The notes: generated from the sequence alone by a model not told the origin. A stretch of DNA of 64,000 nucleotides from Actinomadura spongiicola (GCF_003432485.1 NZ_QVNQ01000006.1:62001-126000); one strand, 5' to 3'; numbered from the stretch's first letter, positions 17,294 through 27,594 are shown. Translations and numbers: made by a program.

Positions 17294-19210
17294 ATGAAAG
17301 CGGAAGGCATCCAGGCCGCGTCCTGGCTCCTCATCGCGCTCCCGCTCGCGGGCGCCGCGATCCTGCTGCTCGGCGGGAAGCGCACCGACAAGTGGGGGCA
17401 CCTGCTCGGCGTCACCATGTCGGTCGCGTCGTTCGCGGTGGGCGCGGCGATGTTCGTGCAGATGCTCGGGTACGAGGCCGAGGAACGGCGCCGCACCCTG
17501 CACCTGTGGGACTTCATCGACGTCGGCTCGTTCAAGGTCGGCATGGACCTGCTGGTGGACCCGCTGTCCATCAGCTTCGTCCTGCTGATCACCGGGGTCG
17601 GGTCGCTGATCCACATCTACTCCATCGGCTATATGGCCGAGGACCCCGAGCGGCGCAGGTTCTTCGCCTACCTGAACCTGTTCGTCGCGGCGATGCTGCT
17701 GCTGGTGCTCGGCGAGAACTTCCTCGTCATGTTCCTCGGCTGGGAGGGCGTCGGCCTCGCCTCGTACCTGCTGATCGGGTTCTGGCAGTACAAGCCGACC
17801 GCGGCGACCGCCGCGAAGAAGGCGTTCGTCGTCAACCGCGTCGGCGACATGGGGCTGATCATCGCGATCGCGCTGATGTTCGCCACGTTCGGGACGGTCG
17901 ACTACGGCTCGATCCTCGGCACCGGCGCCGAGCACGCGGGGCTCGCGTCCAAGCTCAGCACCGGCACCGCCACCGCGATCGGGCTGCTGCTCCTGCTCGG
18001 CGCGTGCGGCAAGTCGGCGCAGCTGCCGCTCCAGTCGTGGCTGCTGGACGCGATGGAGGGCCCGACTCCCGTGTCGGCCCTCATCCACGCCGCGACGATG
18101 GTGACCGCCGGCGTGTACCTGATCGTCCGGTCCGGGCCGATCTTCGAGATGTCCGACACCGCGCAGCTGGTGGTGACGATCGTCGGCGCGGCCACGCTGC
18201 TGTTCGGTGCGATCATCGGGTGCGGCAAGGACGACATCAAGAAGGCCCTCGCCGGGTCGACGATGTCGCAGATCGGCTACATGCATCTCGCCGCGGGCCT
18301 CGGCCGGGCCGGGTACGTGTTCGCCATCGCGCACCTCATCGCGCACGGCTTCTTCAAGGCCGGCCTGTTCCTCGGCGCCGGTTCCGTCATGCACGGCATG
18401 AAGGACGACGTGAACATGCGCCACTACGGCGCGCTCCGCTCGGTGATGGTCCTCACCTACGGCACGTTCGGGCTCGGGTACCTCGCCATCATCGGCTTCC
18501 CGGGCCTGTCCGGCTGGTTCACCAAGGACGGCATCATCGAGGTCGCGTTCGACAAGGGCGGCACGTCCGGCGCGATCCTCGGCTCCTGCGCCCTGATCGG
18601 CGCGGGCATCACCGCGTACTACATGTCGCGGGTGATGTTCATGACGTTCTTCGGGGAGAAGCGGTGGTCGGAGGACGTCCACCCGCACGAGTCCCCGGCC
18701 GTCATGACCTGGCCGCTGATCCTGCTGGCCGTCGGGTCGGTCTTCGCGGGCGGGTTCCTCGTCCTCGGCGGGTTCGGCGACTTCATCGAACCGGTCGTCG
18801 GGGCGCCCGAGCACGCGCACGAGTTCAAGCCGCTCGCCGTTCCCGGCATCGCCACCTTCGTCCTGATGATCATCGGGGTGGCGATCGCGTGGCGGCAGTA
18901 CGGCGCCCGGAAGGTGCCGCGTGAGGCGCCGAAGGGGTCGTTCGTCACCGTCGCGGCCCGCAAGGACCTGTACGGCGACGCGCTCAACGAGTCGCTGCTG
19001 ATGCGTCCCGGCCAGTGGCTGACGCGGCTCGCGGTCTGGTTCGACGGACGCGGCGTCGACGGCGCCGTGAACGGCACCGCCGCCGGAATCGGTGGGACGT
19101 CCGGCCGGTTCCGGCGCGTCCAGACCGGCTTCGCCCGCTCCTACGCCCTGTCGATGTTCGTCGGCGCCGCCCTCGTCGTCGCGACGCTCCTGGTGGTGAA
19201 CGTTTCATGA
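17294..19210 (+). CDS. nuoL: NADH-quinone oxidoreductase subunit L
   Basis: Antiporter-like proton-pumping subunit, 638 aa. LFVAAMLLLVLGENFLVMFLGWEGVGL (residues ~130-157) holds the conserved Glu. QLPLQSWLLDAMEGPTPVSALIHAATMVTAG (residues ~237-267) holds the conserved Lys/His channel residues. The long lateral C-terminal helix region is present. Starts 13 bp after nuoK. Confidence 0.97.
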   Translation: MKAEGIQAASWLLIALPLAGAAILLLGGKRTDKWGHLLGVTMSVASFAVGAAMFVQMLGYEAEERRRTLHLWDFIDVGSFKVGMDLLVDPLSISFVLLITGVGSLIHIYSIGYMAEDPERRRFFAYLNLFVAAMLLLVLGENFLVMFLGWEGVGLASYLLIGFWQYKPTAATAAKKAFVVNRVGDMGLIIAIALMFATFGTVDYGSILGTGAEHAGLASKLSTGTATAIGLLLLLGACGKSAQLPLQSWLLDAMEGPTPVSALIHAATMVTAGVYLIVRSGPIFEMSDTAQLVVTIVGAATLLFGAIIGCGKDDIKKALAGSTMSQIGYMHLAAGLGRAGYVFAIAHLIAHGFFKAGLFLGAGSVMHGMKDDVNMRHYGALRSVMVLTYGTFGLGYLAIIGFPGLSGWFTKDGIIEVAFDKGGTSGAILGSCALIGAGITAYYMSRVMFMTFFGEKRWSEDVHPHESPAVMTWPLILLAVGSVFAGGFLVLGGFGDFIEPVVGAPEHAHEFKPLAVPGIATFVLMIIGVAIAWRQYGARKVPREAPKGSFVTVAARKDLYGDALNESLLMRPGQWLTRLAVWFDGRGVDGAVNGTAAGIGGTSGRFRRVQTGFARSYALSMFVGAALVVATLLVVNVS

Positions 19211-20787
19211 GCGACTTTCCGTGGCTGAGCGTCCTCATCGCGCTGCCGCTGGTCGGCGCGGTGCTGCTCAGCGTCATCCCGCGCGAACGGGAGACGCTGG
19301 TCAAGCAGTTCGCGCTCGGTGTCTCCCTCGTCGTCGCGGCGCTCACCGGCGTCATGGCGGCGGGCTTCGACCCGGACGGCGCCCGCTTCCAGTACGACGA
19401 GAAGTACTGGTGGATCAAGGAGTTCGGGGTCCACTGGGCGCTCGGCGTCGACGGTGTCGCGCTGGTGCTGATCCTGCTGTCGGTGATCCTCGTCCCGCTG
19501 GTGATGCTGGCGTCGTGGACGCAGGACGACCGGTCCGGCGGCGTGGACGTCCCCGCGAAACGGTCCGTGAAGACGTACTTCGCGCTGCTGCTGTCCCTCG
19601 AAGCGGCCATGATCGGCGTGTTCGCCGCGACCGACGTGTTCCTGTTCTACGTCTTCTTCGAGGCGATGCTCATCCCGGTGTACTTCATCATCGGGTACTA
19701 CGGCGGCGCGCAGCGTTCCTACGCGGCGGTGAAGTTCCTGCTGTACTCGCTGTTCGGCGGGCTGCTGATGCTCGTCGCGGTGATCTGGCTGTACCCGCTG
19801 TCGAGCAAGCCCACCTCTGAGGGCGGGCTCGGACGCGGCACGTTCATGTTCGACGAACTGTCGCGGATGAACATCGACCCGACCACGGCGAAATGGCTGT
19901 TCCTCGGCTTCTTCATCGCGTTCGCGATCAAGGCGCCGATGGTGCCGGTGCACACGTGGCTGCCGGACGCGGCGCAGCAGTCCCCGCCCGGCGCCCTCGT
20001 GCTGATCGTCGGCGTCCTCGACAAGGTCGGCACGTACGGGATGCTGCGGTTCTGCCTGGAACTGTTCCCCGGCGCGTCGAAGTGGGCGACGCCGGTCGTG
20101 CTCGGGTTCGCGGTGCTCAGCATCATCTACGGCGCGGTCCTCGCGATCGGGCAGGTCGACCTGAAACGCCTCATCGCGTACACGTCGGTGTCGCACTTCG
20201 GGTTCATCGTCCTCGGCATCTTCGCCATGACGTCGCAGGGCCAGTCCGGCTCGGCGCTGTACATGGTGAACCACGGGTTCTCCACCGGCGCGCTGTTCCT
20301 CGTCATCGGCTTCATGATCGTCCGACGGCGGTCGGCGAAGATCTCCGACTATGGCGGGGTGCAGAAGGCGGCGCCGGTCCTCGCCGGGACGTTCCTCGTC
20401 GCGGGCCTGTCCGGACTGTCGCTGCCCGGCATGTCCACGTTCGTCTCGGAGTTCCTGGTGATCGTCGGGACGTTCGACCGCTACAAGTGGGCGGGCGCGC
20501 TCGCGGTCAGCGGTGTCGTCCTCGCCGCGATCTACATCCTGTGGATGTACCAGCGGACCATGGGCGGCCCGAAGGCCCCCGCCGTGGAGGGCATGAAGGA
20601 CCTGAACGCCCGGGAGAAGTGGGCCGTCGCCCCGATCATCGCGATCATCATCGCGATGGGCGTGTTCCCGCAGCCGGTGCTGAACGTCATCAACCCGTCG
20701 GTGAAGGAGACCCTCGTCCGGGTCGAGAAACAGGACCCGGCGCCGGACATCACCGGCAACGTCGCCGAGAACGGAGCCCGCCCATGA
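19207..20787 (+). CDS. nuoM: NADH-quinone oxidoreductase subunit M
   Basis: Antiporter-like pump subunit, 526 aa, about 14 helices. The conserved FYVFFEAMLIPVYFIIG segment and AIKAPMVPVHTWLPDAAQQSP contain the key membrane Glu and Lys positions. ATGA overlap with nuoL and nuoN. Confidence 0.97.
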   Translation: MSDFPWLSVLIALPLVGAVLLSVIPRERETLVKQFALGVSLVVAALTGVMAAGFDPDGARFQYDEKYWWIKEFGVHWALGVDGVALVLILLSVILVPLVMLASWTQDDRSGGVDVPAKRSVKTYFALLLSLEAAMIGVFAATDVFLFYVFFEAMLIPVYFIIGYYGGAQRSYAAVKFLLYSLFGGLLMLVAVIWLYPLSSKPTSEGGLGRGTFMFDELSRMNIDPTTAKWLFLGFFIAFAIKAPMVPVHTWLPDAAQQSPPGALVLIVGVLDKVGTYGMLRFCLELFPGASKWATPVVLGFAVLSIIYGAVLAIGQVDLKRLIAYTSVSHFGFIVLGIFAMTSQGQSGSALYMVNHGFSTGALFLVIGFMIVRRRSAKISDYGGVQKAAPVLAGTFLVAGLSGLSLPGMSTFVSEFLVIVGTFDRYKWAGALAVSGVVLAAIYILWMYQRTMGGPKAPAVEGMKDLNAREKWAVAPIIAIIIAMGVFPQPVLNVINPSVKETLVRVEKQDPAPDITGNVAENGARP

Positions 20788-22391
20788 ACACCGGCGGTCA
20801 ACTGAGCGCCCAGGCAGGCGCCGCCCTCGCGCCGGGGGGTGACATCCCCGCGCCGCACATCGAGTACGGGCAGCTCGCCCCGATGCTGCTCGTCTTCGGC
20901 GTCGCCGTGGTGGGCGTCCTGGTCGAGGCGTTCGTCGGGCGCCGCGCCCGCTACTTCATCCAGGTGCCGCTCGCGTTCCTCGGCCTCGCCGGGGCGTTCG
21001 CCTGGACGGTCGTGCTCGGCTGGCGCGACGACCCGCACCATGTCGCCGCCGAGGGCGCCCTCGGCGTGGACGGTCCCACCCTGTTCCTCCAGGGCACCAT
21101 CCTGATTCTGGCGCTCGTCAGCCTTCTGCTGATCGCCGAGCGCGGCGACGGCCGGGCGGGCGCGGTCGGCGGGCACTTCGCCGCGCAGGCGTCCGCGCTG
21201 CCCGGCTCGGACGCCGAACAGCGCTCCGCCCAGGCGGGGATCACCCAGACCGAGGTGTTCCCGCTGATGATGTTCGCCGTCGGCGGGATGATGATGTTCC
21301 CGGCGGCCAACGACCTGCTCACGATGTTCGTGGCGCTGGAGGTCCTGTCGCTGCCGCTGTACCTGCTGTGCGGGCTCGCCCGCAGGCGGCGCCTGCTGTC
21401 GCAGGAGGCGGCGGTCAAGTACTTCCTGCTCGGCGCGTTCTCCTCGGCGTTCTTCCTGTACGGCGCGGCGCTGCTGTACGGGTACGCCGGGTCGGTGCGG
21501 CTGTCGGACATCTCCGCGCAGATCGGCAAGGACGCGGGCAACGAGACGCTGCTGCTCGCGGGTGTCGCGCTGCTGTCGGTGGGGCTGCTGTTCAAGCTCG
21601 GCGGCGTCCCGTTCCACATGTGGAAGCCGGACGTGTACCAGGGCGCCCCGACGCCGATCACCGCGCTGATGGCGTCCTGCACGGTCGTGTCCGCGTTCGG
21701 CGCGATCCTGCGCGTCTACTACGTCGTGTTCGAGACCCTCGCATGGGACTGGCGGCCGTTCATGTGGGCCGTGGCGATTCTCACCATGGCCATCGGGTCG
21801 ATCATCGCGATCACGCAGACCGACATCAAGCGGATGCTGGCGTACTCGTCCATCGCGCACGCCGGTTTCCTGCTCATGGGCGTGATCGCCGCGTCGCCGA
21901 ACGGCCTGTCGAGCACCCTGTTCTACCTGCTCGCCTACGGGTTCACCTCCGTCGGCGCGTTCGCGGTCGTCACGATGGTGCGGGACGCGGGCGGCGAGGC
22001 GGGCCACCTGTCGCGGTGGGCGGGGCTCGGCAAGCGGTCCCCGGTCGTCGCGGGCGTGTTCGCCTTCTTCCTGCTCGCGTTCGCGGGGATTCCGCTGACC
22101 AGCGGGTTCACCGGGAAGTTCGCGGTGTTCAAGGCGGCCGTGGAGGAGGGCGCGACCCCGCTCGTCATCGTCGCGGTCGTGTCGTCGGCCGTCGCCGCGT
22201 TCTTCTACGTCCGTGTGATCGTCGTCATGTTCTTCAGCGAGCCGGACGCGGACGGGCCGGTCGTCGTGGCCGGGCCCGCCACCGCGGTCGCGGTCGCGCT
22301 CGGCGTGACGGCTACTGTGGTACTCGGCGTGCTCCCACAGCCCGTGTTGGACCTTGCGGGACAGGCCACGACCCACATGTTCGTCCGGTAG
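20784..22391 (+). CDS. nuoN: NADH-quinone oxidoreductase subunit N
   Basis: Third antiporter-like pump, 535 aa. Signatures: DLLTMFVALEVLSLPLYLL, FKLGGVPFHMWKPDVYQGAPTP, and ITQTDIKRMLAYSSIAHAGF. Last of the 14 complex I genes. The polyprenyl synthase follows after 10 bases. Confidence 0.97.
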   Translation: MNTGGQLSAQAGAALAPGGDIPAPHIEYGQLAPMLLVFGVAVVGVLVEAFVGRRARYFIQVPLAFLGLAGAFAWTVVLGWRDDPHHVAAEGALGVDGPTLFLQGTILILALVSLLLIAERGDGRAGAVGGHFAAQASALPGSDAEQRSAQAGITQTEVFPLMMFAVGGMMMFPAANDLLTMFVALEVLSLPLYLLCGLARRRRLLSQEAAVKYFLLGAFSSAFFLYGAALLYGYAGSVRLSDISAQIGKDAGNETLLLAGVALLSVGLLFKLGGVPFHMWKPDVYQGAPTPITALMASCTVVSAFGAILRVYYVVFETLAWDWRPFMWAVAILTMAIGSIIAITQTDIKRMLAYSSIAHAGFLLMGVIAASPNGLSSTLFYLLAYGFTSVGAFAVVTMVRDAGGEAGHLSRWAGLGKRSPVVAGVFAFFLLAFAGIPLTSGFTGKFAVFKAAVEEGATPLVIVAVVSSAVAAFFYVRVIVVMFFSEPDADGPVVVAGPATAVAVALGVTATVVLGVLPQPVLDLAGQATTHMFVR

Positions 22392-22401
22392 GGAGACCTG
22401 G

Positions 22402-23436
22402 GTGAGCCACCCGTCCACCGAGAAACCCGGCGGGCCGGAGGAGACCGGCCCGTTCGGGCTTTCCCTCGACGCCGCGCTCGCGGCCGACGCCACGGAGCGT
22501 CTCGACGCCGTCGAGACGCTGCTCCTCGACTGCGTGCGCGGTGAGGACCCGCTGCTCACCGACGCGTCCAAGCACCTTCTGGAGGCGGGCGGGAAGCGGT
22601 TCCGGCCGATGCTGGTGCTGCTCGCCTCCCACTTCGGCGACCCGTCGGCGCCGGGCATCGTCCCCGCCGCCGTCGTCGTCGAGCTGACGCACCTCGGCAC
22701 CCTCTACCACGACGACGTGATGGACGAGGCGACCGTGCGGCGCGGCCAGCCGTCGGCGAACCTGCGCTGGACGAACACCGTCGCGATCCTCACGGGCGAC
22801 TACCTGTTCGCCCGCGCGTCCGACCTGCTCGCCGACCTCGGACCCGACGCGGTCCGCATCCAGGCCCGCGCGTTCGGTCGTCTGGTCCGCGGCCAGATCC
22901 AGGAGACCGTGGGGCCCGCCCCGGGAGCCGACCAGCTGGAGCACTACCTTCAGGTGGTCGCCGACAAGACCGGCTCGCTCATCGCGGTCTCGGGTCATTT
23001 CGGCGCGCTGCTCGCGGGCGCTCCGCCGGAGGTCGTGCGGACCGTCACGTCCGCGTGCGAGAAGATCGGCATCGCGTTCCAGCTGTCCGACGACATTCTC
23101 GACATCGCGTCCGAGACGGAGGAGTCCGGCAAGACACCGGGCACCGACCTCCGCGAGGGCATCCGCACGCTGCCGGTGCACCATGTCTTCGGCGGTGTCG
23201 GCTCCGGCCCGGACGACGCCCGGCTCCGGGAACTCCTCGTCCAGGATTTGACCGACGACGCGCTCCACGGCGAGGCGCTCGCCCTGCTGCGCGCCCACCC
23301 GGCCATGGACCGCGCCCGCGCCGACCTGCGCCGCTGGGCCGAGGACGCCCGCCGGGAGCTGCTGACCCTGCCCGCCATCCCCGCCCGGGACGCGCTGACC
23401 CACCTCTGCGACTACGTCGTCTCCCGGACGGGCTGA
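22402..23436 (+). CDS. Long-chain polyprenyl diphosphate synthase, 344 aa
   Basis: Trans-prenyltransferase that builds an isoprenoid chain, most likely the menaquinone side chain. First Asp-rich motif DDVMDE (D104, D105, D108), second motif SDDILD, and GGKRFRP near residue 64. GTG 22402 follows AGGGAG. Its place at the end of nuo, with menG and the menJ-type gene at the front, mirrors the mycobacterial menG-menJ-grcC1 linkage and argues for quinone supply rather than the terpene cluster nearby. It converges on cvnD with an 11-bp gap. Confidence 0.9.
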   Translation: MSHPSTEKPGGPEETGPFGLSLDAALAADATERLDAVETLLLDCVRGEDPLLTDASKHLLEAGGKRFRPMLVLLASHFGDPSAPGIVPAAVVVELTHLGTLYHDDVMDEATVRRGQPSANLRWTNTVAILTGDYLFARASDLLADLGPDAVRIQARAFGRLVRGQIQETVGPAPGADQLEHYLQVVADKTGSLIAVSGHFGALLAGAPPEVVRTVTSACEKIGIAFQLSDDILDIASETEESGKTPGTDLREGIRTLPVHHVFGGVGSGPDDARLRELLVQDLTDDALHGEALALLRAHPAMDRARADLRRWAEDARRELLTLPAIPARDALTHLCDYVVSRTG

Positions 23437-23447
23437 CGGGCCGCGGC

Positions 23448-24077
23448 TCAGGCCTTCTGGGGCTGGGGCTCCTCGGTGAGCCCCCGGTACTTCATGGCGT
23501 GCAGGACGAGGTTGATCAGAACCTGTTTGCAGGACTCCAGGCTGCGGGCGTCGCAGAGCATCACCGGGACTCTCGGACCCAGGTTGAGAGCCATCTCGAT
23601 CTCCGCGAGCTCGTACTGTTTCGCGCCCTCGAAACAGTTGACGGCGACGACGAACGGCGTCTTGCGGCGCTCGAAGTAGTCGACCGAGGGGAAACAGTCG
23701 GACAGGCGGCGCGTGTCGGCGAGGACGACGGCGCCGAGCGCGCCGAGCGTGACCTCGTCCCACATGAACCAGAAGCGCTTCTGGCCGGGGGTGCCGAACA
23801 GGTAGAGGACGTACTCGTCCTGCATCGTGATGCGACCGAAGTCCATCGCGACCGTGGTGGTGTCCTTGCGTTCCACGCCCGCGACGTCGTCCACGCCGAT
23901 GCTCTGGTCGGTGAGGAGTTCCTCGGTGCGCAGCGGCCGGGTCTCGGAGACCGTCCCCACCATGGTGGTCTTGCCGACCCCGAAACCGCCCGCGATCACG
24001 ATCTTCACCGCGGTGGGGAGCCGGCGGGCGCGCACACCGCGGGTCGGCGCGTCGCGTCTAGAGGGCCCGGAGACCAT
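23448..24077 (-). CDS. cvnD: Conservon small GTPase CvnD
   Basis: Ras-like/MglA-type GTPase. P-loop GGFGVGKTTMV, G3 region LFGTPGQKRFWFMW, and VAVNCFEGA in the place of the NKxD motif. About 22 basic residues precede the domain. Overlaps cvnC by 20 bases. In Streptomyces conservons the GTPase associates with CvnA, B and C at the membrane. Last gene of the operon. Confidence 0.93.
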   Translation of the reverse strand: MVSGPSRRDAPTRGVRARRLPTAVKIVIAGGFGVGKTTMVGTVSETRPLRTEELLTDQSIGVDDVAGVERKDTTTVAMDFGRITMQDEYVLYLFGTPGQKRFWFMWDEVTLGALGAVVLADTRRLSDCFPSVDYFERRKTPFVVAVNCFEGAKQYELAEIEMALNLGPRVPVMLCDARSLESCKQVLINLVLHAMKYRGLTEEPQPQKA

Positions 24078-24501
24078 CGATCACCGCCTTGTAGAGCCTG
24101 ATGTCGTGCATGTCCGCCTCCGGTTCCGGTTCCTGTAGGGAGACGAACCCCTTGTCGAGCAGATCGCCGAGCATCACCCGCACGGTGGCGACGGGAAGGT
24201 CGAGGTGTCCGGTGAGTTCGGCGACCGACATCACGTTCTGGCAGAGCCGGATGATCGCCAGGTGTTCGGGACCCAGCCCGATCGTGGTGTCGGGTTCCAC
24301 GCCGACCGCGACCACCAGCGTGATCAGGTCGAACCTGCCGTGGGACGGCTCGATGCGGCCGCTCGTCATCACGTACGGGCGCACCATGGGGCCGGCCCGG
24401 TCGTCGAGCCACCGGTCGGCGTTGTTCTCCGGCGCCGGCGCGGGCGGCTGCGGCGGGTCCTCGGACCAGAAGTCTGGCGTGGGGTCCTCGGGCGGCATCA
24501 T
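24058..24501 (-). CDS. cvnC: Conservon DUF742 protein CvnC
   Basis: DUF742 family, 147 aa. Core motif MVRPYVMTSGRIEPSHGRFDL is seen at residues ~41-61, followed by a winged-helix-like region ending GDLLDKGFVSLQEPEP. A Pro-rich N-terminus precedes it. ATGA overlap with cvnB. Confidence 0.92.
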   Translation of the reverse strand: MMPPEDPTPDFWSEDPPQPPAPAPENNADRWLDDRAGPMVRPYVMTSGRIEPSHGRFDLITLVVAVGVEPDTTIGLGPEHLAIIRLCQNVMSVAELTGHLDLPVATVRVMLGDLLDKGFVSLQEPEPEADMHDIRLYKAVIDGLRAL

Positions 24502-24923
24502 GTGGAGCGCGCCTCCGTGGCGACCTCCGCACGCGACGGGGACGTGAGATGGTGCCCCATCGCCGTGACGAGCATGGCCATCTCGTAGGCGATGAGGCCC
24601 ACGTCGGCGTCCTCCTCGGCCAGCACCGCCAGGCAGGCGCCCTTGCCCGCCACCGTCACCAGCAGGTACGCCGACTGCATCTCGACGATCGTCTGCCGGA
24701 CCGGTCCGCCGCCGAACCTGGTTCCGGCCCCCTTGGCGAGGCTCTGGATTCCGGCGGCGACGGCGGCCAGGTGCTCCCCGTCGTCCTGGGTCATGCCCTC
24801 CGACGCCGCCATGAGCAGACCGTCCGCCGACAGGACGACGGCGCTGCGGGCGTGCGGCAGCCGGTGGACGAGGTCGTCCAGCAACCAGCCCAGATCGGAT
24901 GCGGCACCGGTCTTCTGCGTCAC
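24498..24923 (-). CDS. cvnB: Conservon roadblock/LC7 protein CvnB
   Basis: Roadblock/LC7-domain protein, 141 aa, beginning DLGWLLDDLVHRLPHARSAVVLSADGLL (residues ~10-37). This family serves as GAP-like or scaffold partner for the adjacent GTPase. GTG start overlapping cvnA by four bases. Confidence 0.93.
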   Translation of the reverse strand: MTQKTGAASDLGWLLDDLVHRLPHARSAVVLSADGLLMAASEGMTQDDGEHLAAVAAGIQSLAKGAGTRFGGGPVRQTIVEMQSAYLLVTVAGKGACLAVLAEEDADVGLIAYEMAMLVTAMGHHLTSPSRAEVATEARST

Positions 24924-27382
24924 TGATCTTCCTCGCCTTCCGCTGCGTTGCTGTGGTCACGCTGCCGCGTCCGGGCGGCGTCAGAGCGGCCCTGCCTGCT
25001 GCCGCGCTGATAGGAGCCCATGATCCGCTGGATTTCCTCGGGAGAGCGGCCGGGATCGTCATGCTCCTCCGGCTCTTCGGCGACGACCGGCTCGTCGGTG
25101 CGCAGGGGCTCGGCGAGATTCGCCTGCGGCACCCGGACGGGAAGACCGGACGGGGTGGTGGGAGTGTCGGGCACGGGTGGCTGGTCCTCCGGCTGGGGAT
25201 GCTGGTCGTCCTCCGGCTGGGGCCGCGGGTCCGCTGCGGGAGCCGGATCCGCCTGGGGCGCCGGATCCCGCTGGGACGCCGGGTCGGCCTGGCGGGGTTC
25301 GGCGGGTGGTTCGGCGGGTGGTTCGGTCTGGGGCGCCGGGTCCACGCGGGCCGGCGGCACCGCCATCAGCGCGGGCGGGGCGGGCGGGGAACCGGCGACC
25401 GAGGAGTGGCGCGTTCCCGTCGTGGCGCCGACCGTGGTGGGGCGGCGCACCTCCAGCCCGTTCTGGGTGGTGGCGCGGACCGGGGCCGCTGGGCGTTTCT
25501 CCTCGACGACGAGTTCCCTGGGGATGACGATGACGGCCGTGGTCCCGCCGTAGGCGGAGCGCTTCAGCGAGACCTGCACGTTGTACCGCTCGGCGAGCTT
25601 GCTGACCACGAACAGGCCGAGCTGGACAGAGCTCTGCAGGTTGAAGTCGGGCGGGTTCGCGATCCGCTCGTTGATCTCGGCGAGCTTCTCGTCGGTCATG
25701 CCGAGCCCGCGGTCCTCGATGTCGATGGCGTAGCCGCTGGCGACGAGGTGCCCGCCGACCTGGACGATCGTGTCCGGCGGGGAGAACGACAGCGCGTTCT
25801 CGATCAGCTCGGCGAGCAGGTGGGTGACGTCGCCGACCGCGCGTCCGACCAGCTCGACCGGTCCGAACGGCAGCACGGTGACGCGGGTGTAGTCCTCGAC
25901 CTCGCCGACCGCGGCGCGGACGACGTCCACCATCGGGACGGAGTTGCGCCAACCGCGGGCGGGCAGCGCGCCGGACAGCACGATGAGGTTCTCGGCGTTG
26001 CGCCGCATCCGGGTCGCGAGGTGGTCGAGCCGGAACAGCTCCTCCAGCTCCTTGACCTCGATGTCGCGGCGGCGCTCCATGGTGTCGAGCATGGCGAGCT
26101 GCCGGTGCACGAGGGTCTGGGTGCGGCGGGCCAGGCTGAGCAGGACGTCCCGGATGCCGCGGCGCAGTTCGGCCTGCTCGACGGCGGTGCGGATCGCGGT
26201 CTCCTGGACGACGTTGAACGCCCGTCCCACCTGCCCGATCTCGTCGGTGCCGAACTCCAGCGGCGGCGCTTCGAGCGCGACGTCCACCTTCTCGCCGTGT
26301 CCGAGGCGTTCGACGACGCCGGGCAGCCGCTGCTCGGCCAGTTCCCGCGCCGCGTTGCGGAGCCGTTCCAGTTGCCGCACCAGCGCACGCGCGGTGGTGA
26401 TCGACACGACGACGGACGCGATGACCGCGAGCAGCCCGAGCCCACCGGCGAGCGCCAGCCGGACGATGACCCCGATGGCGATCGGTTTGGCGCGTTCGAC
26501 CAGCCGGTCACCGGCGTTCTGGATGGTGGTGCGCATCTCGGCGAGCGCGGGTTCGGTGGTCGTCCGCCACTCCTCGGCGGTGACCCGGAACCGGGGGACG
26601 GACCTGCTCGGTCTGGCCCGCGAGAGCAGGGAGTCCTCAAGGGCCCTGACCTCAGCGAGCCTCTTGTTGCCGGTCAGCTCGATCCAGGCCCGCCGGTCGG
26701 CGGGTTCGAGGTCGACCATGGCGCGGTCGAAGTGCAGCCGCCGGGCGCCGACGGTCTGGGCGATCTCCAGCTGGTCGGCGGCGGTGTACCGGCCGGTCGC
26801 GAGCACCCCGGCGATGACCGCGTCCTCGTGGGCGAGCAGCTCCCAGGACCGGTTGACGGCGATCTCCGCTCGCAGCGCGGTGGTGAAGCCCTTGTCGTCG
26901 AGCGTGGTCGTCCCGTCGTACATGCGGAAGATCGACTCGATGGCCGCGGAGTAGACCTGGATGACCTTGCGGCGGTCGGCGGTCCCGGCGTCGATCGCCT
27001 GACGGTCCCGGTCGAGCCCGCGCAGCAGCTCGACCATGGCGTCCAGCCGTTCCTCCATGGCGTCGTCCGCGGCGCGGTGGACGGACCCGCTGTTGGCCCG
27101 GTCGATCACGATGGACCGCTCCCGGTCGGTACGGGCGCGTTGGGCCGCGAGCAGGTCGGGACGGCGCTGTCCGGATGCGATCAGCGTCACCGTGAGGCGG
27201 CGTTCGTGCTGGAGTTCGACGAGCAGCGGGTCGCTCGGGCCCACCACGCTGTCGAGGGTGCTCACGAACAGCAGATTCACACCTTCGCGCAACGTCACCC
27301 AGGCGGCGAAGGCCCACAGCGCGGTCATGGAGACCAGCAGGGCCACAATCTTGGTCCGCAGCCGTGAGTTGCGGAAACGCAT
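24920..27382 (-). CDS. cvnA: Conservon sensor histidine kinase-like protein CvnA, 820 aa
   Basis: Membrane sensor. First helix near residues 10-30, extracytoplasmic nitrate/nitrite-sensing-type helical region to about 295, second helix about 298-325, HAMP-like linker, and a HATPase_c domain near residues 500-620 (NALSFSPPDTIVQVG and IEDRGLGMTDEKL). The last ~190 residues are Pro/Ala-rich and disordered. No clear phospho-accepting histidine box is visible, as is common in CvnA. ATG 27382 is preferred to a TTG 24 bases upstream. The terpene operon ends 0.2 kb upstream on the same strand. Confidence 0.9.
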   Translation of the reverse strand: MRFRNSRLRTKIVALLVSMTALWAFAAWVTLREGVNLLFVSTLDSVVGPSDPLLVELQHERRLTVTLIASGQRRPDLLAAQRARTDRERSIVIDRANSGSVHRAADDAMEERLDAMVELLRGLDRDRQAIDAGTADRRKVIQVYSAAIESIFRMYDGTTTLDDKGFTTALRAEIAVNRSWELLAHEDAVIAGVLATGRYTAADQLEIAQTVGARRLHFDRAMVDLEPADRRAWIELTGNKRLAEVRALEDSLLSRARPSRSVPRFRVTAEEWRTTTEPALAEMRTTIQNAGDRLVERAKPIAIGVIVRLALAGGLGLLAVIASVVVSITTARALVRQLERLRNAARELAEQRLPGVVERLGHGEKVDVALEAPPLEFGTDEIGQVGRAFNVVQETAIRTAVEQAELRRGIRDVLLSLARRTQTLVHRQLAMLDTMERRRDIEVKELEELFRLDHLATRMRRNAENLIVLSGALPARGWRNSVPMVDVVRAAVGEVEDYTRVTVLPFGPVELVGRAVGDVTHLLAELIENALSFSPPDTIVQVGGHLVASGYAIDIEDRGLGMTDEKLAEINERIANPPDFNLQSSVQLGLFVVSKLAERYNVQVSLKRSAYGGTTAVIVIPRELVVEEKRPAAPVRATTQNGLEVRRPTTVGATTGTRHSSVAGSPPAPPALMAVPPARVDPAPQTEPPAEPPAEPRQADPASQRDPAPQADPAPAADPRPQPEDDQHPQPEDQPPVPDTPTTPSGLPVRVPQANLAEPLRTDEPVVAEEPEEHDDPGRSPEEIQRIMGSYQRGSRQGRSDAARTRQRDHSNAAEGEEDQ

Positions 27383-27594
27383 GATGATCGCCCCAACAAT
27401 TGTCAAGGTGTCCGCAATGCGAGGGTGCTCTGGCCCGGCTGCGGAACACTGGTGGCGGTGAGTGCGGGTGGCGCTCTGCCGGGTGACCGGTCAGCGCACC
27501 GCTGAACCTTACCAACGCCACCAAATCACCTCAAGGTGAATGGTTTACCTTTCCCAGGTCGGGGCAGGCCGGGAGTGGAGTGGAGTGATGAAAT

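Noticed and set aside
22402..23436. Polyprenyl synthase as the prenyl donor enzyme of the terpene cluster
   Set aside because: It converges on the conservon, belongs with the nuo/men genes, and looks like a long-chain enzyme for menaquinone.
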